Part shown: positions 40,570-49,477 of the stretch, piece after piece
Layout of the letters: each line of letters opens with the position of its first letter
How positions within the stretch are numbered: position 1 is the stretch's first letter
NCBI GenBank assembly: GCA_001314905.1
Contig: LJZT01000006.1
Span: 1 to 64,000 of the forward strand
DNA from: Phormidium sp. OSCR
GTDB taxonomy: Bacteria > Cyanobacteriota > Cyanobacteriia > Cyanobacteriales > Geitlerinemataceae
Length of the DNA stretch: 64,000 nt
Direction of reading: 5' to 3'
Notes under the pieces: generated by a model
Database searches by the model: none
Seen by the model: the letters and a program-made list of their open reading frames with translations, nothing else
Told to the model about the DNA's origin: nothing
Made by a program: the position numbers and the translations under genes

Positions 40570-42081
40570 ATGAAAGAAGAGCTAAACATTCTCATCCAAG
40601 CTCAATACCCTTTAATATACCTCGTGACCTTTGAAGAGGAGCGATCTGAACAGGCGATCGAGGTGATTGCACAGTCGGTTAAACCACAGCGTCGGGTCTT
40701 TACCTGGACATCGACCAAAGGGTTGATTGATTACAGTCAATCCGGTGGGGCCAATCCTCACAACACCTTATCTCCCGAAGCCGCGTTAGATTGGGTCATC
40801 CGCCATAAAGAGCCAGGGATTTATATCTTCAAAGATTTGCATCCCTTTCTCGAAAATCCCAATGTGACTCGGGCCATTCGAGATGCGATCGCCTACTTCC
40901 GAGGCACCGATAAAACCATTATCCTCATGTCGCCACTTCAGACCGTGCCGGTTGAGTTGGAAAAGGAAGTCGTCGTCTTAGACTTTCCCCTTCCCGATCT
41001 CAAAGAACTCAACCGAGTCCTCTCTCGACAGTTGGCCGACTCTCGGAACAAGCGCATCAGCACCGAAGCTCGCGAAAAGCTGCTCAAAGCCGCCCTAGGA
41101 CTCACCAAGGACGAAGCTGAGAAGGTCTATCGCAAGGCTCAAGTCACCGCCAACCGTCTGACGGAAAGCGAAGTTGACATTGTTCTCTCGGAGAAAAAAC
41201 AACTGATTCGGCGCAATGGCATCCTAGAATACATCGACGAGGATGAAACCATTGACTCAGTGGGGGGTCTTGAGGAACTTAAACGTTGGCTTCATCAGCG
41301 CTCCGATGCCTTTACCGAAAAAGCTCGGGAGTACGGCCTACCTCAGCCGAAAGGGATGCTCATCCTCGGGGTTCCCGGTTGTGGTAAATCCATGATTGCC
41401 AAAACCACCGCTCGTCTCTGGGGACTCCCCCTACTGCGCTTGGATCTCGGACGGGTGTATGACGGCTCCATGGTGGGACGTTCCGAAGCGAACCTCCGCA
41501 ATGCGCTGAAAACAGCCGAGTCCATCTCGCCGGCTATCCTCTTCATTGATGAATTGGATAAAGCCTTCGCCGGGGGAGCCGGTTCCGGGGACTCCGATGG
41601 CGGAACCTCTAGCCGCATCTTTGGCTCCTTCCTGACTTGGATGCAGGAGAAAACCTCTCCCGTCTTCGTCATGGCGACAGCCAACCGGGTTGAACGCCTC
41701 CCTGGGGAGTTTCTCCGCAAAGGGCGTTTCGATGAAATCTTCTTTGTGGATTTACCCACCAAAGAAGAACGACAAGAAATTTACCGCATCCATTTACTGA
41801 AGCGACGCACCGATATCAGCCGCTTCGATCTGGATCAACTGGCAAAAGTTTCCGAAGGATTTTCGGGGGCAGAAATCGAGCAAGCAACCATCGCCGCGAT
41901 GTATGAGGCCTTTGCCCAAGATCGCGAGTTCACCCAGCTCGACATTATCGCCGCCGTCAAATCCACGCTCCCGCTGTCCAAAACCATGACCGAACAGGTC
42001 ACTGCGCTACGAGATTGGGCAAGACAGCGAGCGCGTCCGGCTGCGTCCGCCATGGCTGATTATCAGCGCATGGAGTCGTAG
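40570..42081 (+). CDS. ycf46: Ycf46-type AAA+ ATPase
   Basis: A 503-residue AAA ATPase of the Ycf46 family, conserved in cyanobacteria and red-lineage plastids and linked to photosynthesis or CO2 adaptation. It has an N-terminal region (YPLIYLVTFEEERSEQAIE), then the ATPase domain with Walker A LILGVPGCGKS, Walker B ILFIDELDKAFAG, the Arg finger region EFLRKGRFDEIFFVDLP and the C-terminal lid (GFSGAEIEQATIAAMYEAF). ATG 40570 (MKEELNILIQ) is the homologous start; ATG 40564 is possible. Next gene ycf35 lies 140 bp downstream, so the two plastid-conserved genes probably act together. Confidence 0.93.
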   Translation: MKEELNILIQAQYPLIYLVTFEEERSEQAIEVIAQSVKPQRRVFTWTSTKGLIDYSQSGGANPHNTLSPEAALDWVIRHKEPGIYIFKDLHPFLENPNVTRAIRDAIAYFRGTDKTIILMSPLQTVPVELEKEVVVLDFPLPDLKELNRVLSRQLADSRNKRISTEAREKLLKAALGLTKDEAEKVYRKAQVTANRLTESEVDIVLSEKKQLIRRNGILEYIDEDETIDSVGGLEELKRWLHQRSDAFTEKAREYGLPQPKGMLILGVPGCGKSMIAKTTARLWGLPLLRLDLGRVYDGSMVGRSEANLRNALKTAESISPAILFIDELDKAFAGGAGSGDSDGGTSSRIFGSFLTWMQEKTSPVFVMATANRVERLPGEFLRKGRFDEIFFVDLPTKEERQEIYRIHLLKRRTDISRFDLDQLAKVSEGFSGAEIEQATIAAMYEAFAQDREFTQLDIIAAVKSTLPLSKTMTEQVTALRDWARQRARPAASAMADYQRMES

Positions 42082-42221
42082 TAAAAGGCTTTCCCCCCGA
42101 ACTCACCTTTCGGGGGGGAGAGGCTAACCCAACCGGTTAGCTGTTCAGACGACACGCAAGTGTCATTTATCTAAACCAACCACGTTGTTCTAAACCAAGT
42201 TCCACACGGAGGAAACTACTC

Positions 42222-42575
42222 ATGTCTCACTTTAGCACCCTGCGCACCAAAATCACCGATGCAGAAGTTTTAAAATCTTCTCTGCGTGATCTCGGAATCA
42301 ATGTTAAAACCGAAGCTGATGTGCGTGGTTACAACGGTCAACGTGTTCGCGCCGACCTGGTGGCGGTTCTCGAAGGCGAATACGATTTGGGCTGGTCTCG
42401 CAATGGCGACGGCTCCTTTGACCTCATTGCTGACCTCTGGGGTGTTGCTAAGAAACACAATCAGACGGAACTGATCAACTCCATCAATCAGAAGTACGCG
42501 GTTAACAAGACTCTGGCTGAAGTCCGCCGTCCGGGTCTGCAAAACGCGAACGTCAAACTGATGGTTCAAAAGTAA
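42222..42575 (+). CDS. ycf35: Ycf35 (DUF1257) protein
   Basis: A 117-residue DUF1257 protein, the cyanobacterial/plastid Ycf35 family: MSHFSTLRTKITDAEVLK, then LGINVKTEADVRGYNGQ, DLGWSRNGDGSFDLIADLWG and the basic C-terminus. Role unknown; frequent neighbour of ycf46. A good SD (GGAGGAAA) precedes ATG 42222, and a strong terminator follows at 42600-42636, so ycf46 and ycf35 may be one unit with a weak intergenic region, or ycf35 has its own promoter (upstream gap 140 bp). Confidence 0.93.
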   Translation: MSHFSTLRTKITDAEVLKSSLRDLGINVKTEADVRGYNGQRVRADLVAVLEGEYDLGWSRNGDGSFDLIADLWGVAKKHNQTELINSINQKYAVNKTLAEVRRPGLQNANVKLMVQK

Positions 42576-42599
42576 AATCGTTGCGCGTTCCCAATCTTG

Positions 42600-42636
42600 C
42601 GGGCTAACCTGAACTGAACGGGTTAGCCCGTTTTTT
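42600..42636 (+). terminator. terminator after ycf35
   Basis: CGGGCTAACC pairs with GGTTAGCCCG around TGAACTGAACG, followed by six T (42631-42636). A classical rho-independent terminator 25 bases past the ycf35 stop. Confidence 0.92.
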
Positions 42637-42650
42637 CTGGGCCATTTTTC

Positions 42651-42689
42651 TGGGGGGAATTTCTGGGGGGAATTTCTGGGGGGAATTTC
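42651..42689. repeat. 13-bp tandem repeat, three copies
   Basis: TGGGGGGAATTTC is repeated three times in the intergenic gap after the terminator. A slippage repeat without obvious function. Confidence 0.8.
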
Positions 42690-42789
42690 GGGGGAGTTGG
42701 GGCGGGACCCAAGTTTGTTAAGATAAATTAAGCATACATGGGTCGCTCTGAAGTGACCCCAAACTTGGGAGTCTCTGTGGAAATTCAGC

Positions 42790-43209
42790 GTGGAAATTCA
42801 GCAATTTTTGGGATTTTTCCTACTTCTGGCTGTGGCGATCGCCGGTATGGGAGTGATGGTTTGGGCTTATGCTGGCAGTGGTAGCCGGGCCGTCTTATTT
42901 GTGACGCCGGTTCCGGCTCAGGAGAGTCTGGGAGAAGCATTCAACGCTGGCTGTCAGGCCTTTAGTGAGGGGGAGTATGCTCAAGCGATCGCCGCCTTTG
43001 AGAGAGAGTTGCGATCGCACCCGAGCCATGCCGAAGCCTATCACAACCGAGGATTGGCCTTTGCCAACCTACGTCAAGACGACAAGGCCGTTGAGAATCT
43101 GCTCAAAGCCAGTCAATGTTACGCCGAAGCCGATCGCCCCGACGCCTTAGAGCAACTGCGATCGCAACTACAGGCCATCAAAGCCCGTAAACTCGCCCAA
43201 ACCCAATAA
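42790..43209 (+). CDS. membrane-anchored TPR protein
   Basis: A 139-residue protein with an N-terminal membrane helix (FLGFFLLLAVAIAGMGVMVWAYAG), then three TPR-like units (GCQAFSEGEYAQAIAAF, HAEAYHNRGLAFANLRQD, and KAVENLLKASQCYAEA). GTG 42790 is the start. It probably exposes its TPRs in the cytosol or lumen for protein contacts; partners unknown. It is followed after 26 bases by the SDR gene, so co-transcription is likely. Confidence 0.78.
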   Translation: MEIQQFLGFFLLLAVAIAGMGVMVWAYAGSGSRAVLFVTPVPAQESLGEAFNAGCQAFSEGEYAQAIAAFERELRSHPSHAEAYHNRGLAFANLRQDDKAVENLLKASQCYAEADRPDALEQLRSQLQAIKARKLAQTQ

Positions 43210-43235
43210 GCCTACCTCAAAACCATCGCACCCCC

Positions 43236-44033
43236 ATGCCGAGAGCCTTAATTACCGGCGCCTCATCAGGAATTGGCGCCGAATTTGCCCGCCAACTTGC
43301 CCCCAAGGGCTATGATTTAGTCCTCACCGCGCGATCGCAGTCAGCCCTAGAGAGCCTGGCCACCCAACTGCGCCAGAATCATGACATTGAGGTGGAGGTG
43401 ATCCCCCTGGATTTAACCGAACCGAATGCCCCGAGTCAGTTATATCAACAGACGAGCGATCGCCAACTCCAGATTGATCTCCTCATCAACAATGCCGGGT
43501 TTGGAGACTACGGAGACTTTGCCGAAGGCGATCGCAGCAAACTCCTGGCCCTGATGCAACTCAACATCATCGCCTTGGCCGATTTAACCCATCAGTTCTT
43601 ACAACCGATGCGATCGCGCCACTCAGGAACCATCCTCAACATCGGCTCCATTGCCGGGTTCCAACCCATCCCCTATCTCGCCCTCTACGCCGCCAGCAAA
43701 GCCTTCGTTCTCAGCTTCAGTGAGGCACTCTGGGCAGAAAATCAAGCCTTTGGAGTTCAGGTGATGGCCATTTGTCCCGGGCCAACCGAAACTCAGTTCA
43801 ACCAAACCGCCGGATTTCCCCAATCCGACTCATCCAGTTCCGCCCCCGCCATGGCCAATGTCACCGCAGTGGTGGCCGAATCCCTCCAGGCCATGAAACG
43901 CGATCATGGCAGTGCCGTAGTCGGAGGCTGGGCTAACCACATCATCACCAGCCTTCCCCGTCTCTTACCCCGAGATACCCTCGCCAAAGTCGTGGGCGAG
44001 CAGTTTCGCCCAGCCACAACAAGCGGCGAGTAA
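43236..44033 (+). CDS. SDR family oxidoreductase
   Basis: A 265-residue classical short-chain dehydrogenase/reductase. The N-terminal GASSGIGAEFARQ is the NAD(P) glycine motif, NNAGFGDYG is the central strand, and YAASKAF gives the Tyr-x3-Lys catalytic pair (with the Ser in NIGSIAG). CPGPTETQF is the later loop. It resembles DltE/YdfG-like SDRs, but the substrate is unknown. It follows the TPR gene and is convergent with the thioredoxin gene. Confidence 0.93.
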   Translation: MPRALITGASSGIGAEFARQLAPKGYDLVLTARSQSALESLATQLRQNHDIEVEVIPLDLTEPNAPSQLYQQTSDRQLQIDLLINNAGFGDYGDFAEGDRSKLLALMQLNIIALADLTHQFLQPMRSRHSGTILNIGSIAGFQPIPYLALYAASKAFVLSFSEALWAENQAFGVQVMAICPGPTETQFNQTAGFPQSDSSSSAPAMANVTAVVAESLQAMKRDHGSAVVGGWANHIITSLPRLLPRDTLAKVVGEQFRPATTSGE

Positions 44034-44046
44034 TCCCGGCCCAGGG

Positions 44047-44646
44047 TCAGTTAACCCCCTCTTGGACTTGCGCCCCATGCCGACGGGGATCATCCCCCTG
44101 AGCGCCCAAATTGGGGGCCGTCGTCACCTCAGAAGTCCGGCCAGCTTGGCGATTATAGGGCAGTGGCGTGCCGGCTAACAGGGCCTCCAGATTCGCCGCT
44201 ACAATCTGCCGTGGCTGTTCGCCAATGGTTTGGGCGATCGCCTCTCCCGTCTCATCTAAGAAGACAAAATGGGGGATACCATCGACCTCATATTGGCTCA
44301 TTTCCGGTAGCCATTTGCTATTGTCGACGTTGAGCATGACAAAATTGACGCGATCGCCATAGTCTTCCCGCAACGCCGCCATATCCCCCGCCATCGCCTG
44401 ACAACTGGTACACCAATCGGCGTAAAATTCCACAAACGTCGGTTGCTCATTTCCCAAAGCCACCTCCAAGGGAACCGACCTGTCCGCTAAGCTAGACAAA
44501 GAGGCCGTCGTTCCCTGAGTCTGAAGTGCCAAAACAATCAAGACACTGAGAACAGCGGCCACCGTAACCACAACCAAATTGCGGATTCGCACCGCTAGAG
44601 TCGCCTCTGAAGAGTCAAAATTTGTATCCAATGGTTTCTCGCCCAT
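44047..44646 (-). CDS. membrane-anchored thioredoxin (TxlA/HCF164-like)
   Basis: A 199-residue thioredoxin-like protein with an N-terminal membrane anchor (VVVTVAAVLSVLIVLALQ, about 25-42) and the fold placed outside the cytosol. The active site is WCTSC (ADWCTSCQAM), and the cis-Pro is in VDGIPHFVFLD. The Cys-Thr-Ser-Cys variant and anchor match TxlA/HCF164, which donates electrons for cytochrome c/b6f haem attachment in the thylakoid lumen. It is a single gene, convergent with the SDR. Confidence 0.88.
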   Translation of the reverse strand: MGEKPLDTNFDSSEATLAVRIRNLVVVTVAAVLSVLIVLALQTQGTTASLSSLADRSVPLEVALGNEQPTFVEFYADWCTSCQAMAGDMAALREDYGDRVNFVMLNVDNSKWLPEMSQYEVDGIPHFVFLDETGEAIAQTIGEQPRQIVAANLEALLAGTPLPYNRQAGRTSEVTTAPNLGAQGDDPRRHGAQVQEGVN

Positions 44647-44729
44647 GAGTTCGTTTGACAGCCATACAACAACACCTTCTCTAGTTTAAAGCCCTAGCCG
44701 GGCGATCGCCCTTGAGAGATTTAGTTTTC

Positions 44730-45134
44730 ATGAAAAAGCGCGTCACCCTCACCTTTCCCCGCCAATCCGTACAAATGCCCATCACCTACCGACTGGCCAA
44801 AGATTTTAACATCGCCTCCAACATTATTCGCGCCCAAGTCGCCCCCAACCAAATTGGCAAACTGGTGCTAGAACTATTAGGAGACATTGACGAAATCCAC
44901 GAAGCCATCGAATGGATGCGTGCCCAGGATATCGCCGTGTCCATCGCCAGTGGCGAAATCGAAATCGATGAAACCGCTTGCGTTGACTGTGGCCTCTGTA
45001 CGGGGGTTTGTCCCACCCAGGCCCTATCCCTGCATCCTGAGACCTTTGAACTACACTTTACGCGATCGCGCTGTATCGTCTGCGAACAGTGCATCGCCAC
45101 CTGTCCCGTTCAAGCCATTTCCACCAACCTCTAA
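44730..45134 (+). CDS. NIL-domain ferredoxin (2x4Fe-4S)
   Basis: A 134-residue protein with an N-terminal NIL domain (RVTLTFPRQSVQMPITYRLA, about 3-80) and a C-terminal bacterial ferredoxin domain with two CxxCxxCxxxCP motifs (CVDCGLCTGVCP and CIVCEQCIATCP). NIL domains also occur in the C-terminal sensing part of methionine ABC ATPases. In cyanobacteria this architecture is widespread; it may act in sulfur-metabolism or homocysteine-related redox chemistry. ATG 44730 is preferred over TTG 44712. Confidence 0.9.
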   Translation: MKKRVTLTFPRQSVQMPITYRLAKDFNIASNIIRAQVAPNQIGKLVLELLGDIDEIHEAIEWMRAQDIAVSIASGEIEIDETACVDCGLCTGVCPTQALSLHPETFELHFTRSRCIVCEQCIATCPVQAISTNL

Positions 45135-45203
45135 TTGCCCCAATTTGCTAATCTTTGAGATTCTGTGTGGTTAATGTTTTAAGTCTTACCTGTTTAGTGC
45201 CAT

Positions 45204-45653
45204 ATGGGTCCGTTACACCTGCTCTCAACCGTTAAAACCCGCTCTTGGCTCTCATTTAGTATCTTCCTGCTGGTCTATATTAACCTGGGTTGGATTCTCC
45301 TTGAAGACCAAGCCTCCTGGAGCCTTTGGCTTTTGATCTTCATTATGACCATTGCCTTAGCCGAAGCCCTCGCCTCACCTTGGTCTGTTATTCGTAACAT
45401 CTGTACCCGCTGGTTAAACTCTAGTTTTCGTGGTTTTGTTACCGCCATGACGGCTGCCTTTCTGGCGGTAATCTTTTTAACCGAAATCTCTATTTTTTCT
45501 CATTTAGTGCTATTAATCTCGGCTGGATTACTCTACCGACTAGATGCCACCATCATGGGATTGACAGCACTACAGTCCTTGCTCTTAATTTTTGTGACGG
45601 CCATACTGGGCTTAGGAATCGGCAGCTTATCCTATTTTATTGTTTACGGATAG
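45204..45653 (+). CDS. small polytopic membrane protein of unknown function
   Basis: A 149-residue protein with four or five hydrophobic segments: LSFSIFLLVYINLGWILL, WSLWLLIFIMTIALAEAL, GFVTAMTAAFLAVIFL and LLIFVTAILGLGIGSL. No motif is recognised; cyanobacterial 'hypothetical membrane protein' families look like this. It is 69 bp after the ferredoxin gene on the same strand. Confidence 0.65.
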   Translation: MGPLHLLSTVKTRSWLSFSIFLLVYINLGWILLEDQASWSLWLLIFIMTIALAEALASPWSVIRNICTRWLNSSFRGFVTAMTAAFLAVIFLTEISIFSHLVLLISAGLLYRLDATIMGLTALQSLLLIFVTAILGLGIGSLSYFIVYG

Positions 45654-45684
45654 TCCTGACTTAAACACTAAAAACACAAAAAAT

Positions 45685-46041
45685 ATGACCAATTTCCCCT
45701 ATAAATTAGTCCGCGATCGCATCCCCGAAATCATCAAAAAAGCCGGTAAAACCTGTGAAATCGAATACCTCGATCGCGAACACTATCAACAAGCCCTACG
45801 AGACAAACTCATCGAAGAAGCCCAAGAAGCCGCCCAAGCCAACCCTGAAGATCTCCTAAGCGAACTGGCCGATCTCAGCGAAGTCATTGAAGCCCTTTTA
45901 AAGACCCATCACATCAGCCTGGACACCCTGAAACAGGTTCAATCCCAGCGCCAGCAACAACGAGGAGGCTTTGACCAACAAATCCGCCTTTTGAGCGTCT
46001 CAAGAGACGACCAATCAATCAACAGCAATATCTCACGCTAG
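45685..46041 (+). CDS. MazG/PRA-PH-like NTP pyrophosphohydrolase
   Basis: A 118-residue all-alpha pyrophosphohydrolase-like protein. Motifs are KLVRDRIPEIIKKAG (N-terminal), then KLIEEAQEAA and LLSELADLSEVIEALL, the acidic metal-binding pairs EExxE and ExxD of MazG/phosphoribosyl-ATP pyrophosphatase relatives. ATG 45685 is chosen (MTNFPYKLVRDR). It may cleave non-canonical NTPs (house-cleaning); it is too divergent for HisE with confidence. Confidence 0.8.
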   Translation: MTNFPYKLVRDRIPEIIKKAGKTCEIEYLDREHYQQALRDKLIEEAQEAAQANPEDLLSELADLSEVIEALLKTHHISLDTLKQVQSQRQQQRGGFDQQIRLLSVSRDDQSINSNISR

Positions 46042-46142
46042 ACTTTAACTAAGCCCATGAGACCAACCACAGGATTGAGGACCCCCCTCAAGCCAGTTGT
46101 CCATCATGAGCGAGCCGACGTCCTCTTATCCTCAATGTCCCT

Positions 46143-47033
46143 ATGGCTATGGTTTGTCATCCTGTCTCATCCCTAACCCTGAGCCTGGGGCTGCTGCTCG
46201 GTTTGCTCAGCAGTCCCCTGACTCCAGTCAAGGCGCAATTTCCAACCCCGAGTCAAGAAACACCCCTCAACTCTCAGGGACGAGCCGTTCAGTTCTCCCC
46301 TCCCGATCGCGGTGCCCCCGACTCAACCGAAGGAGGCGCCACTCGTCGCTCTGATTGCATTCATGTCGTCCCCCTGATGCCCACCGACGACGAGCAGGCT
46401 TACTTTGGTCTCACCTATCAAGAGCATCCGAGCTTATATTGGTATATCGGTAGTGCTAAAGCCGGCTTAGAAACAGCCGAAATTATTATTGAACGAGATA
46501 ACAACAGCGGAGACATAGAAGAAGTTCATCGTGTCACGGTCCCCTTACCGCCCAACCTCAACGAACAAGAACATATTTTACGGTTCTCTCCCTCCCCCGA
46601 TGAACCCGGCTTAGAGGTGGGACAGACCTATCGTTGGTATCTCGAAGTTCAATGTAACCTACAGGACAGACAAGATCCGACCACCTTGGCAATTTACGAT
46701 GGTTGGATTGAACGCGTCGACCCCGACCCCGAACAGACTGTTGAGCTAGAAAATACCAACAATGCTCAAGACCTAGCCTATCTTTATGGAAGCGCCGGGA
46801 TTTGGTTTGACTATTTAGACGTGATGGTTAACCGCCTCGATGCCTGGCCCGATATCCTCACAGACTTAGATCTGATCGCGGCTGATACCCAGATTGAGAT
46901 CGCCTCCCCTGGGGATGGCCCGCGAACCTCGATGGAGATGCCGCAAATCCAGTTTTTCTCCTTCAACCGCGATCGCTCATCAGGCGACAACATTCCCGAA
47001 GAGGTCGACGACGCCGGAGAACTGCAGTTTTAG
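46143..47033 (+). CDS. DUF928 exported protein
   Basis: A 296-residue cyanobacterial DUF928-family protein of unknown function. A signal peptide is visible (SSLTLSLGLLLGLLSSP, cleavage near VKA-QF). The domain signatures are LMPTDDEQAYFGLTYQEHPS with LYWYIGSA, YRWYLEVQC and the C-terminal VELENTNNAQDLAYLYGSAG plus GIWFDYLDVM. The family is often near CHASE2 proteins, as here: the CHASE2 cyclase starts 100 bp downstream, which suggests joint function in sensing at the envelope. Confidence 0.88.
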   Translation: MAMVCHPVSSLTLSLGLLLGLLSSPLTPVKAQFPTPSQETPLNSQGRAVQFSPPDRGAPDSTEGGATRRSDCIHVVPLMPTDDEQAYFGLTYQEHPSLYWYIGSAKAGLETAEIIIERDNNSGDIEEVHRVTVPLPPNLNEQEHILRFSPSPDEPGLEVGQTYRWYLEVQCNLQDRQDPTTLAIYDGWIERVDPDPEQTVELENTNNAQDLAYLYGSAGIWFDYLDVMVNRLDAWPDILTDLDLIAADTQIEIASPGDGPRTSMEMPQIQFFSFNRDRSSGDNIPEEVDDAGELQF

Positions 47034-47133
47034 CCGTCAACGCTGAAACTCCAACTCAGAGAATCTAGCGGATTGACGGTTAGGGAACCCGCCATCTTGG
47101 GTGCATCCAATGGTCTTCCCGAACTAAACTCTC

Positions 47134-49455
47134 ATGTGGGATAAACTGCGACAACAGATTTGGCGGTGGCGAGGCATTTGGGCGATCGCTCCCACAACAA
47201 CCCTACTGGTCTTTCTCTTACGAGCCACGGGAGTCCTCCAGGGGCCAGAACTGGCCGCCTTAGATATGTTCTTTCGTCTACGGCCGACTGAACCCATCGA
47301 TGAACGTATCTTAGTTGTTGGCATTTCCGAAGCGGATCTACAACATTACGGCCATCCCATCAACGACCAGCTTCTGGCCGAGGCCCTGCGACGCATCGCC
47401 GCCGCTGAACCTCGGGCCATCGGCCTGGATATCTACCGGGATTTACCCGTCCCGCCTCCCTACGGGAAGATTGTCGAGATGTTTCGGCAACAACCCCAGT
47501 TACTTCAGGAAACTCCCCCCCTCGAACCGGGCTATGCTGAGCTAACACAGCTCTATCGAGAGCTTGAGAATCTCATCGGTATTGCCAAAATCACCGGTGG
47601 ACTCGAACGAGTCGCTCCCCCGCCTGTCTTAGCCGAATTGGGGCGTGTTGGTGCCAATGATTTACCTCGGGATAAAGATGGCCGGCTACGACGGGCCTTT
47701 CTCTATCTCACCGATCCTCAATCTGAAGAAGTCGTCCTCAGTATTGGCTTACGTTTGGCCCTACTCCACCTCGAACCTGAGGGCATTTTGCCACAAACCA
47801 CCGAGGATGAGCGACAATGGGTGCAACTGGCAGACACCATATTTGTCCCTCTTTCTAGTGGTGATGGCGGCTATGGCGCCTTTGACGATCGCGGCTACCA
47901 AATTTTTATCAACTACCGCAATAATGGCCAAACCTTTGAGACCATTGAACTACGGGATATCTTAGAAGGGAACATCTCTAGCGATATCTTTTTCGATCGC
48001 ACGGTGATGATTGGCCATACCGCCGAGAGCTTAAAAGACTTTTTTGACACGCCGTTGAGTATCCAGGCCCAAGGAATTGAGAAAACCTCAGGCGTCGAAG
48101 TTCACGCCAATGTCGTCAGTCATATTCTCAGTAGTGTCCTCGATGGGCGATCGCAACTTCTCACCCTCCCCAAACCCCTAGAATGGGCCTGGATTTTTTT
48201 CGCCGCCATCTCCGGGGCTGGCTTAGCTTGGATTTGGCGCTATAGCGATCGCGCTATGCGGCTATTAGGGCAACTTCTCTCGGGAACTCTAATCATTGGC
48301 GTCAGTTATCTCGCTTTTTTACAAGGATGGTGGATTCCCCTACTTCCCCCCCTCTTGGCTCAAGGAGTCGCCGCCTTGTCTGTCGTCGCCTATGTGGCGC
48401 GATCGGCGATCGACATTCGCCATACCTTTAGTCGTTACCTCACCGATGAAGTGGTCGCCACTATCCTAGAAACTCCCGAAGGATTACGTTTAGGAGGAGA
48501 ACGCCGTAAAATTACCATTCTCACCTCCGATTTACGGGGATTTACCAGCATTTCGGAACGACTCCCCCCCGAAGAAGTGTTATCGATTTTAAACATCTAT
48601 CTCGAAGCCATGGCCGATGCCATTACCGCCTATCAAGGGACGATTGATGAGTTTATGGGAGATGGGATTTTAGTCCTTTTTGGCGCACCCACTCAACGAG
48701 AGGATGATGCCGAACGGGCCATTGCTTGTGCGATCGCCATGCAGCAAGCTATGACTCAGGTTAACCAAAAAATGAGCGAGTTAGACCTGCCAACCCTAGA
48801 AATGGGCATTGGTATTAATACCGGAGAGGTCGTCGTCGGGAACATTGGTTCCCTCAAACGCACCAAATATGGCGTCGTCGGATCTCAAGTTAATTTAACC
48901 TATCGCATTGAATCTTATACCGTCGGCGGACAAATTTTAGTCACAGAATCCACCTTAAATGAAGTCGATAACATCGTCGATTTTGACGGCGAAGAAAAAG
49001 TTTGTCCCAAAGGCGTAATTCAACCCATCTCAATTTATTCAGTCGTGGGAATTGCAGGCAAACATAACCTTAGTTTATCCCGTGAGCAACTTCCACTCCA
49101 TGACCTCCACCCGGCCCTACCCGTCTCCTTGACTCCCTTACAGGGTAAACAACTCAGCGATCGCCAGTATCAAGGCCATCTCATCAAACTCTCGCCTCAT
49201 GCTGCTCATATTACCTCAAATTATACCGCCAAACCCTTGACAAATATCAAATTTATGATAAAAACTCCTCAAGCAGTGGGAGAGGGAACCGATGAATTTT
49301 ATGGGAAAGTCATCAAAGAGGATCACGTACCCCCAGGCTGTTTTGCTATTCGACTTACCGCTGTTTCTATGGAACTCAAAGCCTATTTTGAACAGCTTTA
49401 TCACGCCAAATGTTCTCAACCGTCCTCGGTTAATCAATCCTTACCCCCGAGCTGA
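47134..49455 (+). CDS. CHASE2-domain adenylate/guanylate cyclase with C-terminal extension
   Basis: A 773-residue membrane signalling protein. CHASE2 sensor (about 30-350) with ERILVVGISEADL and MIGHTAESLKDFFDTPL, three membrane helices (about 350-425), a class III cyclase domain (about 460-635) and a C-terminal PilZ-like region (LSPHAAHITSN, about 660-765). Metal-binding Asp residues are in LTSDLRGF and FMGDGILV. The purine-specificity position is Glu in IDEFMGD, as in guanylate cyclases (adenylate cyclases have Lys), and the second specificity site is Ser (VVGSQVNL), so product specificity is uncertain. Transition-state Asn and Arg (VNLTYRIES) are present. Likely makes a cyclic nucleotide in response to an external signal. 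Confidence 0.9.
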   Translation: MWDKLRQQIWRWRGIWAIAPTTTLLVFLLRATGVLQGPELAALDMFFRLRPTEPIDERILVVGISEADLQHYGHPINDQLLAEALRRIAAAEPRAIGLDIYRDLPVPPPYGKIVEMFRQQPQLLQETPPLEPGYAELTQLYRELENLIGIAKITGGLERVAPPPVLAELGRVGANDLPRDKDGRLRRAFLYLTDPQSEEVVLSIGLRLALLHLEPEGILPQTTEDERQWVQLADTIFVPLSSGDGGYGAFDDRGYQIFINYRNNGQTFETIELRDILEGNISSDIFFDRTVMIGHTAESLKDFFDTPLSIQAQGIEKTSGVEVHANVVSHILSSVLDGRSQLLTLPKPLEWAWIFFAAISGAGLAWIWRYSDRAMRLLGQLLSGTLIIGVSYLAFLQGWWIPLLPPLLAQGVAALSVVAYVARSAIDIRHTFSRYLTDEVVATILETPEGLRLGGERRKITILTSDLRGFTSISERLPPEEVLSILNIYLEAMADAITAYQGTIDEFMGDGILVLFGAPTQREDDAERAIACAIAMQQAMTQVNQKMSELDLPTLEMGIGINTGEVVVGNIGSLKRTKYGVVGSQVNLTYRIESYTVGGQILVTESTLNEVDNIVDFDGEEKVCPKGVIQPISIYSVVGIAGKHNLSLSREQLPLHDLHPALPVSLTPLQGKQLSDRQYQGHLIKLSPHAAHITSNYTAKPLTNIKFMIKTPQAVGEGTDEFYGKVIKEDHVPPGCFAIRLTAVSMELKAYFEQLYHAKCSQPSSVNQSLPPS

Positions 49456-49477
49456 AAAATTGCTTTTTTTTACGAAT

